Assembly (NCBI GenBank): GCA_030710605.1
Contig: CP092863.1
Location: 108,416,405 to 108,480,404, forward strand
Source: Cordylochernes scorpioides
Taxonomy: Eukaryota > Arthropoda > Arachnida > Pseudoscorpiones > Chernetidae
Direction: 5' to 3'
Length of the DNA stretch: 64,000 nucleotides
Both the position numbers and the translations under genes were made by a program. The notes beneath the pieces were generated by a model that searched no databases, had not been told where the DNA came from, and saw nothing but the letters and a program-made list of their open reading frames with translations. Position 1 is the first letter of the stretch. Each line of letters starts with the position of its first letter. Below are positions 31,751 to 42,500 of the stretch, in pieces.

Positions 31751-32167
31751 ATGCCAATTGACCAGAGAGATGTCATGGAGCTGGTGTATCAGCTGTCCAA
31801 CGAGGATGACCTCAAGGTGACTGTAACCCAGTCTGCCAAGGGAGCCCTGTTTGTGGGGGCCACTACCTTTGCAGGGGGCGTAGTACTAGGACCTTTAGGG
31901 CTGCTGGGGGGTGCCGTGGTGGGAGGCATCATGGCAGCCTCCTCTGCCAAGGGCACGTACCGCTCCGTGATCTCCGTCCTACAAGAGTTACCTCCGGAAC
32001 GGAAGCAACGCCTCCTAACCAATGTCCAAGATATTGTGTCAAGCATCGAAGCCACGGACCTCGCCATGCTCTCCCTCGCTGTCATCAACTGCACCGACCT
32101 CCGTACAAAGATCATCCAAGCCATCGGCCATTTTGTCACTAGCGATCTCGGCTACTGTTTAGCATAA
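31751..32167 (+). CDS. C19orf12: C19orf12-like glycine-zipper membrane protein
   Basis: C19orf12 proteins are small membrane proteins of mitochondria, ER and lipid droplets; loss in humans causes neurodegeneration with brain iron accumulation. The exact biochemical role is not settled. The ORF has 138 codons from ATG at 31751, about the length of the human short isoform. An upstream in-frame ATG at 31739 adds four residues, but the start MPIDQRDVMELVYQL aligns residue for residue with the animal family. Residues about 27-60 form the family's glycine-rich hairpin (KGALFVGATTFAGGVVLGPL, then GLLGGAVVGG). The C-terminal half has QELPPERKQRL, matching the MELPPAEQQRL motif. No intron interrupts the ORF. 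A TATAAATA at 31711 lies about 40 nt upstream, and GTGCAG directly before the ATG could instead be a splice acceptor. It is convergent with FKBP8 copy B. GC is well above the flanks. An ATTAAA near 32549 is a candidate polyadenylation signal. Confidence 0.85.
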   Translation: MPIDQRDVMELVYQLSNEDDLKVTVTQSAKGALFVGATTFAGGVVLGPLGLLGGAVVGGIMAASSAKGTYRSVISVLQELPPERKQRLLTNVQDIVSSIEATDLAMLSLAVINCTDLRTKIIQAIGHFVTSDLGYCLA

Positions 32168-32660
32168 CAGACGTCATTACTCAAATTGGCCATTCCTTTC
32201 TTTACCCCTTTCCTATTATTTATCTGGATGGTTCTAATTGTTCTATGTTCTCTCTTCTTCTTTTTTTTTTAACTCCTTCTTAAAAATAATTATTTATCTG
32301 CCAAATATATACAAGTTGATGTTTAGTACTCTTTTTGTTCTTTTTCAGATATTGTCTCTCTTTTTTTTTTATTTTCGATTTTTCCCAAATGTCATCCTTC
32401 AGGTAACAATCAATTTTTTTTTATAATATGGGCAGCCTCTTTGTTTACAAAACTTGTATTCAAAATATCAATGTGTTACCTAGTCATTGTTTGTAAAATT
32501 TAAATATTGAAATATAAAAATAGTTTTTGTAATTGTATCTGCTACAAATTAAATACATTTTTGGAAGTTTGTTGAGTCGTATTTTAACACTTGGGTGTTA
32601 GTCTTGTAAAACGTTGTTGTGTGTGTTATTTATGTGTTCATAAGCCATAAGGTTCATAAT

Positions 32661-32775
32661 CAGTGATAAGGCACAATCTAAATAAATAAATAGTGTTGTG
32701 ATGTTTCTGTAATAGCATTGTTACTGAAATATCTCTCACTATTTATTTAGATTTTGTCCTATTACCTTGTGAAAA
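32661..32775. repeat. Family P, shortened palindrome
   Basis: GATAAGGCACAATC to TTTTGTCCTATTACCTTGTG with a central TGTTACTGAAATATC. Confidence 0.6.
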
Positions 32776-33212
32776 AATATTACAAATGTGATATTGTACT
32801 GGGATAAGGTGCATAAATTATGAAAAAAGGCATCTCCTTATCATGCAACTGAAAGTTGTTGATGGCTTTGCGCCATCTATCTGAATAAATATAAACTATT
32901 CTAGTTGATTTCTAATTATTCCAGAATTGGCCAAACACCCATTCTTGATTAATAAAGAAAAGCTAACCACGGACGCGTTTCGGGCTTTTTGGGTTGTTGA
33001 GGTACAGCTTGCACCACGCTGATGAGGGCCAACAGCCCAAAACACATCCGTGGTTAGCTTTTTCTTGATTAATCAAGAATGGGTATTTGGCCAATTCTGG
33101 AATAATTAAAAATCAACGAGAATAGTTGATATTTATTCCGATAGATGGCGCAAACCATCAGCAACTTTCAGTTGCACGATAAGGAGATGCCATTTTTCAT
33201 AATTTATTACCT
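32765..33212. repeat. Foldback repeat family Q (hammerhead-like core)
   Basis: Palindrome with outer arms CATAAATTATGAAAAAAGGC / GCCATTTTTCATAATTTAT, inner arms AAGCTAACCACGGACGCG / CATCCGTGGTTAGC. Core CGCTGATGAGGGCCAACAGC at 33018 and GCCCGAAACGCGTCC on the minus strand at 32971-32985. Confidence 0.8.
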
Positions 33213-33235
33213 TGTGTTTTATATTCAGTACAACT

Positions 33236-33353
33236 TAAGACAACACCTCTCTACAAAGGACAACTTTCATCACCCAAATTACCATTTTTACTAATTAGAA
33301 ACTCTCCCTAAAGAAAACTAGGTGTTGTCCTTTACAGAGAGGTTGTTTTACTG
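33236..33353. mobile_element. MITE of the CAGTAGAACCTC family, shortened
   Basis: CAGTACAACTTAAGACAACA to GAGAGGTTGTTTTACTG. Confidence 0.65.
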
Positions 33354-33599
33354 TACTAATATAGAAATATTACATTGTTTAAAAAATAATAATTTGTAAG
33401 CTTTAAATTTGAGGGTTCATTTTTTTTTTTTTTTTCAGGGTGAAGAATTACTTAGCCTCGAAGTTTCCTTTTCAAAAAAAAAAATAATAATAATAAAGAT
33501 AGATATTTCATCTTTTATATGAAATTGTTAGTGAAAGAAAACTTTGATATAATAGAAGTAGAACTATGTTAACTTTTCAGGTTTAAAAAATAAATAAAA

Positions 33600-33789
33600 G
33601 TTTCACTCACTGCATTATGAAAATTTTTAGAACCTACACTCATGATAATTTGATCTCATCTTAACCTTCATCAGATGTTTCACTCACACTTGCATAATTC
33701 AAATTTTTAGAACCTACAGACTCATGATAATTTGATCTCATCTATAACCTTCATCAGATGTTTCACTCACACATGCATTATGCAAATTT
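33600..33789 (+). repeat. 83-bp tandem repeat, left part
   Basis: Units with TTTCACTCACACATGCATTA and TAACCTTCATCAGATG recur every 83 bp. The array resumes at 35952, so the LINE pair at 33790-35951 is an insertion in it. Confidence 0.8.
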
Positions 33790-35872
33790 CTGTTGTTGTT
33801 GTTGTTTCTTATCCCTTTGTGTAAAGATTACACGAATTCCATGAGTTCATGCTCCTCGAGCTGTTTTATTATGAGCAGCGGCCTCTCCCAAAGGTCCTGT
33901 TTAGTGCATCTAATGCAAGCCAAAATGTGTTCTGGAGCTGCAGGTGCCAAAGCTACATTTTGGGCAAGTGGGGTAGATTTTGTTATTATTTTCTATCTTC
34001 AATGGCTTGAGATGGTCTGTTCTAAATCTTGTTAGTTGTGTTTGATGCTGTCTATTTCTGATGTTCAGAGCTCCTCCTGGGTTCACTCCACTGTACCAAT
34101 TGTGCTTAGGTGGGATCCTCCAGTTCTTGTTTATTTTGGCTACTGTTTCTATTTCTTTAAAAGTAAGTTTATTTTTTTGTGGCAAGTGTTCTTTCGTGCC
34201 TTTTTTCACTAGCACATCAGCAGCTTCATTGCCTTCAATTCCAACGTGTGAGGGTATCCATTGAAGGTGAATTTTTGAGAGTTTTTGGAGATAGCCAATT
34301 ATGTTCCTGCTTACTTTGTCTCTAAGTTCCCCTGTGTGACTCAAGTGTGTGCACTTCTACTATCAGTAAGAATCCAGATATCTTGATAATTAGTATTTCT
34401 GATGGATTTTAAGGCTTCATAGATGGCTATAAGTTCTGATCTGAAGACTGAGCAAAAATCTGGGTTTCTTCTGTTCATTTTCTCAATGCCATTTGTGGTT
34501 TTGATGAGACAACCACAGCCAGTGTGTCCTAGCTCGTCTCTGCTACCATCGGTATAAATAGTTATTGCATTTTTAGGAATGTTATTAATTATTTCTAATG
34601 ATAATTGTTTTAAGTATTCTGGATTTTGGCAGTGTTTGTTGGTGGGTTCATTTAAAGAGGCATTAAAAATGACATTTTGTAGTGGTTCGCATGGAGAAAT
34701 TTTTTCTGCTAAATAATTTTTTTCTACTTTATATTTAAAAAATTCATTTCTTTTGGCCAGGTGGAGAGGGCCTTCTTTTTTGAGTCTTAGATTGGATTCC
34801 CAATTAAGTATGTAATTGGAAGTTCTGTGTTTGTTCCTATAACTCTTGATGTTGTTTATATATTTTGGCAGATTGTAGCTTCTTCTATCCTTTAAGGGCA
34901 TAATGTCTGCCTCGTAAAGTACAATATCGTTAGGGCAGGTATTTCGAAGACCTGTAATAATTCTAGCTGCACTTAGTTGTATCCTTTCCAGTGAGTTTAG
35001 ATTTGTTTCAGATGCTGTACCATAGATTTGATATCCATATTCCAGGATAGGTCTAATTAGAGATGTGTAAGTTAATTTTAGTGTGGTTGCATCGGCTCCC
35101 CACTCTCTTCCTGAAATATATTTCAGGATTTTTAGTCTGTCTCTTCCTTTTCTAATAACTTCTTCAATATGTTTACTGGAGTTAATTTCTGGATCCAGGG
35201 TGTAGCCAAGATATTTAGGATGTTTATTATATTGTAATTGTTGTTCTTTCAGAATAATTTTTGGCCTTATTTTGTATAGTTTCTTATCGGTAGTAAAAAG
35301 ACCGGTTTCAGATTTTTGGGGGTTAAATTCTAATTTATGTTTATTAGCAAATTTTTCTAGGTGGAGAAGAGTCTTGTTCAAATCCCTTTCAGCTTTTTTC
35401 CAGTTAGTGTTACTGCTCCATAGAATAATGTCATCAGCGAAAAGTCCAATATTGGTATTATGTGAAATTTTTTCTTCTATGCCTGCAATAAATAGGGTGA
35501 AGAGAGTTGGGCTAAGGACTGATTCTTGTGGTAATCCTTGGTACAATTTGAAGGTTTTAGAGAGAGTTCCATTATATTTGACCCTGATGTATCTATTTTT
35601 AAGGAAATCATTTATCCAAGTGATAGCTTTTCCATCAATTTTGAAATGCTTGTATAATTTTGTAATTAACTTGTTTTTCCATACTTTATCAAAAGCTTGT
35701 GTAAGGTCTAAAAAAGCAGCTAGGGTGTGGTTAGTTGGTTTTCTGTTTTGTGCATCTTTTACCTTTTGTGTGAAAAATAAGAGTTGGTCTATTGTCCCAT
35801 GTCCTTTCCTAAATCCATATTGTTCTTCTGGTAAGAGATTTCTTGTGTCAAGGTGGTAGGTAAGTCGTCTGA
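33790..35872 (-). pseudogene. Non-LTR retrotransposon ORF2 remnant: reverse transcriptase and RNase H
   Basis: Minus-strand reading begins about 35872 with EEQYGFRKGHGTIDQL (RT motif region 2a), TQAFDKVW (catalytic D), then QGLPQESVLSPTLF and LFADDIILW (FADD catalytic motif). A C-terminal RNase H follows: IYTDGSRDELGHTGC (D), SELIAIYEAL (E), ILTDSRSA (D) and HVGIEGNEAAD (D). RNase H after RT points to the I/R1/LOA side of LINEs. A frameshift near 34345 separates SRSAHT from LSHTGELRDKV. The 5' end (endonuclease, ORF1) is absent. The 3' UTR ends at the plus-strand (TGTTG)n at 33791-33806, an (AAC)n tail. Confidence 0.9.
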
Positions 35873-35874
35873 GT

Positions 35875-35951
35875 CAATACTCTGTAAACTGGCGAATCCT
35901 ATATAGGACGAGAGGTCCTCAATAAAGGCTTTTTGTTGTTGTTTGTTGTTG
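35875..35951 (+). mobile_element. LINE 3' end in opposite orientation, with (TTG)n tail
   Basis: CGAATCCTATATAGGACGAG, AGGTCCTCAATAAAGGCTTT and TTGTTGTTG. It directly abuts the 5' truncated end of the minus-strand LINE. The stem AGGAC/GTCCT precedes AATAAAGG. Confidence 0.65.
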
Positions 35952-36300
35952 ATAATTTGATTTCATCTATAACCTTCATCAGATGTTTCACTCACACATG
36001 CATTATGCAAATTTTTAAAACCTAGAGACTTGATAATTTGATTTCATCTATAACCTTCATCAGATGTTTCACTCACACATGCATTATGCAAATTTTTAGA
36101 ACCTAGAAACTCATGATAATTTGCTCTCATCTATAACTTTCATCAGACGTTTCACTCACACATGCATTATGCAAATATTTAGAACCTAGAGACTCTTGAT
36201 AATTTGATCTCATCTATACCTTTCATAAGATGTTCCACTTACACACATACATACATTATGCAAATTTTTAGAACCTAGAGACTTGATAATTTGCTCTCTA
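35952..36300 (+). repeat. 83-bp tandem repeat, right part
   Basis: Four units at 82-83 bp spacing (TTTCACTCAC at 35985, 36067, 36150, with a diverged one near 36233). Confidence 0.85.
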
Positions 36301-36371
36301 TAACTCACAGAAAGATTTGCCAATTATCAACCACCACATGTAACAGTGTAGCAATATTTGAAAAAAATCTT

Positions 36372-36728
36372 CTTTCTTATCTCTACTCAATCATATTAGG
36401 GTAAAGCTTGTAGAGCTTGAGACTTGACAACCATCATGACTGGGTGAAGTAGAATGCGTCTGCCTTTGTAATTAAGACTGGGAGCACTACTCAGTGGCAG
36501 GTCGACTTAGATCCAAAAGAAATGGCCATCTCTGACATGAGGAACAGACGCCATGTGCAGCCGCTCCTAACATGGAGTACAAACGCTGATCATCCTGTAT
36601 CCCTGGATTAGGAGCCCTTACAGGGTACTATCAGCCGGGCCAGCTGAACCCAGATTTTTTAGCGAGCCTGTTACTGCTCCCCATCTCCATTTTCATCTGG
36701 GCTGGGGATCGGCAAAGGCGGAGTGAAT
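36372..36728 (+). mobile_element. Family G retroposon
   Basis: TCTTTCTTATCTCTACTCAA to GATCGGCAAAGGCGGAG. Confidence 0.65.
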
Positions 36729-36964
36729 AACACAATGAAACACAACAAGTCAATAGATCTCTCAACTTTATTATCAATAATAATAATATTCATTTAATAA
36801 CAATGTCTTCAGTAGAAAAAAAGGAAGGTGAAGGTCTTAAGGCCGAGTGAGCTGCTAGGTGGAGGAAGGTCAGTCAGGAAGACTTGGGCTACTGATGACA
36901 CACCACAAACACATATGCAAAGTTGGTACATCTCTTGTGGGGATCCATTTCAATCATAGATTAT

Positions 36965-37195
36965 AGAACAGATAAGGCACAATTTGGATTATAGATTATA
37001 AACATAAGATAATAAGACCAAATAAATAAATAGTGTGTGATGTTTCGCTAACAATGTTGTTGCCAATCTTCAGACAAAAGTCTGACTGACAAAAGACTGA
37101 AGTCTGAAGACTTTTGTCTAAAGATGGTAACAACACTGTTACAGAAACATCACACACAATTTATTTATATTTGGTCTTATTACCTTGAGATTATA
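36965..37195. repeat. Foldback repeat family P
   Basis: GATAAGGCACAATTTGGATT, core in both arms, with CTGTTACAGAAACATCACAC on the right. Confidence 0.7.
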
Positions 37196-37212
37196 GAAAA
37201 ATTTACATTTAG

Positions 37213-37530
37213 AGGGGGTCGGTGGAAGGATGGTCTAAACTGTTGGTTTTTTGACCGCTACGACCCGGATTCGATTCTTGAATTGGGCACTTTTTTCTGA
37301 ATAAAAAAAAAAAAATGCCTAATGGCCCCTTATTCTTGCAAAAGTCAAACCCCACCAGCGAGGGCAAGCAACCAAATGGGGCTTTGGCACATTTGTAAGT
37401 GCAAAGTCGAACTGCTTTTCACATGTGTAGACATGTGGTGCACTTAGAGTAAAAGCAGTCACCAACTTCTACCCACCATGATTACCATGGCTTGTACTAT
37501 GTGTACTAAGGATAAGCAAAAAAAAAAAAA
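37213..37530 (+). mobile_element. SINE family S, full length
   Basis: Head GAGGGGGTCGGTGGAAGGAT, GGATTCGATTCTTGAATTGG, body with GCGAGGGCAAGCAACC, and end GGATAAGCAAAAAAA. Confidence 0.85.
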
Positions 37531-37737
37531 CATTTAGAGGAGAGCTTCATATCCTGAATTTTTTAAAATAGAATCTTCAAGTGATGCCATCAACATTGAT
37601 ATTCACTTTGGAATTCATTTTCTTCAGCTCATAGGAAGAATAACTTCTTAGGTCCATTTAAGTCTATCAAAAATGATGAAACGCAATTTGGATTATTAAA
37701 ATATACAAGTATCAGAGTCATCAAAAATTCTGTCACT

Positions 37738-37855
37738 GTTTGCTTTTGGTTCAGTGGTAGAATGCTCGCCTGCAACGCGGGCGCCCCGGGTTCGATTCCG
37801 GGCTAATGCATTTTTTTTTTTTTACAATTTTTAAAACTTATCTATATTATTAAAA
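37738..37855 (+). mobile_element. tRNA-Gly-headed SINE, anticodon changed
   Basis: Same structure as 26243-26360, with the same TCTGTCAC.GTTTGCTTTT leader. The anticodon loop reads CTGCAAC and the T arm has GGTTCGATTCCGGGCTAATG, so it is not a working tRNA. Confidence 0.7.
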
Positions 37856-37859
37856 TATA

Positions 37860-38437
37860 TGTGCTTTCCTGTCATGTACAGATTTATGGTCTATGTACAC
37901 AAGTATACAAGTATGTATACAAGTTATTTGCAAATTGCGTTGCAAATTTGCCCTTTCGCTCATAAGCAACGCCTCTAGCGGTGAAGATGGGAGGTAATAT
38001 CAGCTGACCTAATGGACATGTAAAACGTGTTTTAACAGGACATAGAGAAAAATCTGGAAAATATATTTTTCGGATGTTTAATCAAGAAAAATAAATTGAC
38101 AGGTTGTGGGAAAAAAGTAGTTTTTTTATTCAGAAAATGATGATGACAATATTGCTGTAACATATTTGATTATCAGATACAAAATTATATCCGGAAAAAT
38201 TCCAAAAAGCAGAGACCACGGGTAACGCCAGTTAATTTTTAGTATGCAGGAACAAAATTCTAGCAGAAAAACATTCATTCGAGTAGAAGACACAAAGCCA
38301 GATCATCTCTTTATAAAAATATCGCTTCTCAGACACAAAGTTTGGAGCGGGACGTTTCACAAGAATGACATCCACGGCGCCAATTTATAATTGTAACGAA
38401 TAGGTAAAACCCGGGCGTTGCCCGGGTCATTCGGCTA
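37860..38437 (-). mobile_element. CCCGGGCAACGCCC-type repeat, inverted copy
   Basis: Reverse orientation of the 23608 family: TTTGGAGCGGGACGTTTCAC, GGCGCCAATTTATAATTGTA and AAACCCGGGCGTTGCCCGGG at the right end. Confidence 0.6.
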
Positions 38438-38771
38438 TTAGATTATAAACATAAGACCAAATCCAAATAAACAGTGTGCTGTGTTTCGGTAACAGCGTTG
38501 TTACCATCTTCAAACAAAAGTGTTAATTGTAAATTTACATTTATGAATTAAATTGCCATCTATCAAAAAAAAATTTATGGCAATGTGTTTCTTTTCACAT
38601 AAATAATCAAATTTTACCTCTACAGACCTTACTACAATGATCTACAATCTTGTAGTAAGGTCTGCAGAGATAAAATTTTTTATTATACATGTGAAAGGAA
38701 ACACATTGCCAAAAAAATTATTACAAATCAAACAATTTGGATGATAGATTAGTAACATAAGGTAACAAGAT

Positions 38772-38850
38772 CTTTTTTTTTTTTGCTTATCGAACCCGGG
38801 TCGTAGCGGTCGAAAACCAATGATTTAGACCATCCTTCCACCCCTGAACC
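38772..38850 (-). mobile_element. SINE family S head joined directly to its tail
   Basis: Minus strand: GGTGGAAGGATGGTCTAAAT, GGTTTTCGACCGCTACGACC, CGGGTTCG and then GATAAGCAAAAAAAAAAAA. The 200-bp body is missing, an internal deletion of head to tail. Confidence 0.65.
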
Positions 38851-38869
38851 TAAATGTAAAGAGCTGGGA

Positions 38870-39003
38870 CTAATTCTATGGCTTTAATTCAACAGTTTTT
38901 CGAATCGCATTCAGCCTATTTACTTTAACCGACTATTATTTAACACCAACTTTAACCAAAATATTCTTATTCTTTCAGGTGTTGAATTATAGAAGTATGA
39001 CTG
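38870..39003 (-). mobile_element. Pogo-like end fragment
   Basis: The right end, read inverted, is CAGTCATACTTCTATAATTC followed by AACACC, close to the 24971 element end, then TA. The left end is not recognisable. Confidence 0.45.
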
Positions 39004-39461
39004 TATATATGTTATATTAAAATATTTTATTTAAAATTATATTTCATAGATACAAATGTATCTATTGTAGGAATAATAAAATAGTTTTGATCAGAGATTT
39101 CTTTATTTGAGGTAAGGAATATATATAAAACATAATTTGGTAAAAGTACTGCCTGGCTTAAGGCGTAAGAATTAAAAAATGAATACTTATTTACATAATG
39201 TACAAAAGATTTGAGCCGGCCAACGGGAAACAACAACAATGAATTTTTATAGGGTAAGCATGACCTCTGGCGGTCGATTTAACAGAGTATTTGAATCTAT
39301 GAAATTATAATTTTGAAATAAAATAATTTTTCTATAACATATAAATATAAATTTAAAAAAATAAAAGACATCATATCTCCAGTCAAAATAGAACACTAAA
39401 CAAGATTCAGGTTAGTACACAAACCAACCAAGTCTTATGCAGGGACTTGCGCAGTACTTAC

Positions 39462-39557
39462 TCAGTGGGTAGAGGCACCGTTCAGCTGCCGGTAGAGTAT
39501 GAAGCTAATGGCGACTGCAGCAATGCCACCCACTATAGCAGAAGACCACCTTACAAC
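39462..39557 (-). CDS. FKBP8: FKBP8 copy B last exon: C-terminal tail anchor and stop
   Basis: 96 nt with TGA at 39462-39464. Acceptor GTTCCAG. It encodes VVRWSSAIVGGIAAVAISFI and then LYRQLNGASTH. This is one hydrophobic helix close to the C-terminus with a short polar tail, the topology of FKBP8 and other tail-anchored mitochondrial outer-membrane proteins. A donor-like GAGTAAGT follows the stop directly, so a 3' UTR intron is possible. Confidence 0.8.
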   Translation of the reverse strand, partial: VVRWSSAIVGGIAAVAISFILYRQLNGASTH

Positions 39558-42500
39558 CTGGAACACAAATGTCGGTCATTACAATAGGTTTATCTACCAA
39601 ATTTGTGAAATAGGTGCACTGTATGTGTGAGTAAGCAAGTAAGCCCTCAATTTTAAAAAGAAGAGTTATGCATCATCATTTGAGATAAAGTAGCCCTCGC
39701 ATATATCCCTAGAATTCCAAATATATAAACAAAGACTGACCCACTTTGGACACATAAGTCATACTACCAGGCTTATCCACCAAATTTGTGGAATGGGTGC
39801 ACTGTGTGTGCGAGTAAGCAAGTAGGCCCTAAATTTTAAAAAAGGAGAGTTATTTGAGCTAACGTAGCCCTTGCATAAGATCCTTAAGAATTCCAAATAT
39901 ATAAACAAAGACTGACCAACTTTAGACACATAAGTCATACTACCAGGCTTATCTACCAAATTTGCGGAATGGGTGCACTGTGTGTGTGAGTAAGCAAGTA
40001 GGCCCTAAATTTTAAAAAGGAGAGTTATTTAAGCTAAAGTAGCCTTTGCATAGATCCCTAGAATTCCAAATATATAAACAAAGACTGACCTACTTTGGAC
40101 ACATAAGTCATACTACCAGGCTTATCCACCAAATTTGTGAAATGGTTGCATTGTGTGTGTGAGTAAGCAAGTAAGCCCTCAATTTTAAAAAGAAGAGATA
40201 TGCATCACCATTTGAGCTAAAGTAACCTTTGCATAGATCTCTAGAATTCCAAATATATAAACAAAGACTGACCAACTTTGGACACATAATGAGAGCAAAT
40301 GGTCATCAAAAGTTGATGGACACTAACAACAAAAGCTTTTCCATTATCCATACCACAATGATAAAGTCCTCATTGAAGTGAAGGAAAAAGAAGAAAAGGT
40401 AGAAGTTTCTGAGTAAAGGAATTGTAATGACATTCATAAAGAAAGGTTAGCTTCTTTGAAATCTCTAAGAAACCAGCAGCAGATTTAGATTGGAAAAAAA
40501 TACAGTCACCTCTACCATTGTAGACCAAAGACAATAGAATAAATAGCCAATGATAGTCCTCTTGAAATTTAAAAAAATCCTCTAAAAATACCCTACCCTT
40601 TTATCCACTTATGGCGTGGATGATATCTCCAAAGCATGACTTGCAGATATGCACTATTAACTAATGATTGGTTGATTTTTGCCATCATGAATGTTATAGC
40701 CAGTAGTGACACTGACCTGCAGAGTGACAAGGATCAAGCACTTCTGTATTTGATTTTTTTTTTTTAAATATAACATCGGAGAAAATTAATAAGAATGTAT
40801 ATATACAAGGTGTGTTCATTAATTTCCAGGAATGGTTAAAAAATAAAATAAATAAAAAATCTAAGAAAATTTTTTTATACAGAGTTAAATATTGGACATT
40901 CGACCACACCTGACTGAAAGCACGAGTCTCGTGGCGCACGCGCCGATCTAAAAATAGAACAAAACAACTTCCTTGTAAGGTTCGCATTTCTAATTTTAAA
41001 ATGGCCGTTTTCAAAGAGCAGAGAATCTGCATTAAGTTTTGTTTTAAATTGAAAAAAAGTGCTACTGAGACGTATGAATTGATTAAAGAAGCTTTTGGCG
41101 ATGCAGCTTTATCCCGTTCAAGAACTTTTGAATGGTTTTCACGCTTCCAAAAAGGTCGGGAAAAGGTAAACGATGATCAGCATACTGGGTGTCCAAGATC
41201 ATTACTTTGCGAGGAAAACAAGCTCAAAATAAAGCAATTAATTAAATCTAACAGAAGAATTTCTATTAAAGACTAATCTTCAGAGACTGGACTATCTGTA
41301 GGACTGTGTCATCAAATAGTAACAAAAGATTTGGATATGATCCGGACGTCTTCAAAATTTGTTCCCCGAATTCTAACAGAGGAACAAAAGGAGGTTAGAA
41401 TGGATGTCTGCAAAAACATGGTTGAAATGACTCGGACCTATCCAGAGTGGATGCAAAAAATCATTACCGAGGATGAGACATGGGTGTATCAGTATGACCC
41501 GGAAACCAAACGTCAATCCAGCCAATGGATTCAAAGAAGGGAACCGAAACCCAAAAAGGCAAGATTTACAAAATCCAAAGTCAAGACATTGCTTGTTACA
41601 TTTTTTTATATTAATGGTTTGGTTCACCATGAATTTATTCCTTTCGGACGTACAATTAATCAAGAGGTTTATTTGGGGATAATGAGGCGCTTAAGGGAGG
41701 CAGTGCGCCTTAAAAGACCTGAAAGATGGCAAAACAATGACTGGATACTTCACGTCGATAATGCGCGGCTGCACACAGCCCATGTAGTTTTGCAGTTCTT
41801 GGCCAAGCATTAAACCATACAGATCCCTTAACCACCCTATTCCCGCGACTTAGCCCCCAATGACTTTTTCCTCTATCCTAAATTGAAAATGAAGTTAAAA
41901 GGAAGGAAATTTGACAACATTGATATGATACAAGCTGAATCGAAGGCAACCTTGAGGAACCTCTCAAAAAGTGATTTTATCTCCTGCTTCGACAATTGGA
42001 AAAAAAAGATGGAACAGGTGTATTGAGGCAGGAGGGGCATATTTTGAAAAATATTAAATTAGTTTTTTTATTTATTTTATTTTTTCAAAGATACAGAGCA
42101 GTCCTGGAAATTAATGAACGCACCTTGTATATATATAATTTTTTTGCATACCAATATAAAATTTCAAATTAATTCATATTACGGGGGGGGGGGGGGGGGG
42201 ATTAAGTTACACACACACACACACTGCTAAAACTATATTTAATACAATCACACTACAGTTGAGACTTACTAGGGAAATAGTTTCCAATTATTACTTGTCT
42301 TTTTAACAAATGCAAATTATTCCTTATCCCTCAATTTCTCATTTGAAAAATAATTGCATCAATATTAGGACTATAAAGCCACTGATAATTGGGACTCTTG
42401 AGTCATTGATAATTGGGACTATCGAGTCACTGATAATTGACACTCTGGAGTCATTGATAATTGGGACTATGAAGTTAATGATAATTGAGACTATGAAGTT

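Noticed and set aside
31789..32139. 116-codon frame opposite the C19orf12-like gene
   Set aside because: Antisense shadow of a GC-rich coding region.
41473..41682. Second frame over the mariner transposase
   Set aside because: Overlapping shifted frame with no mariner motifs.
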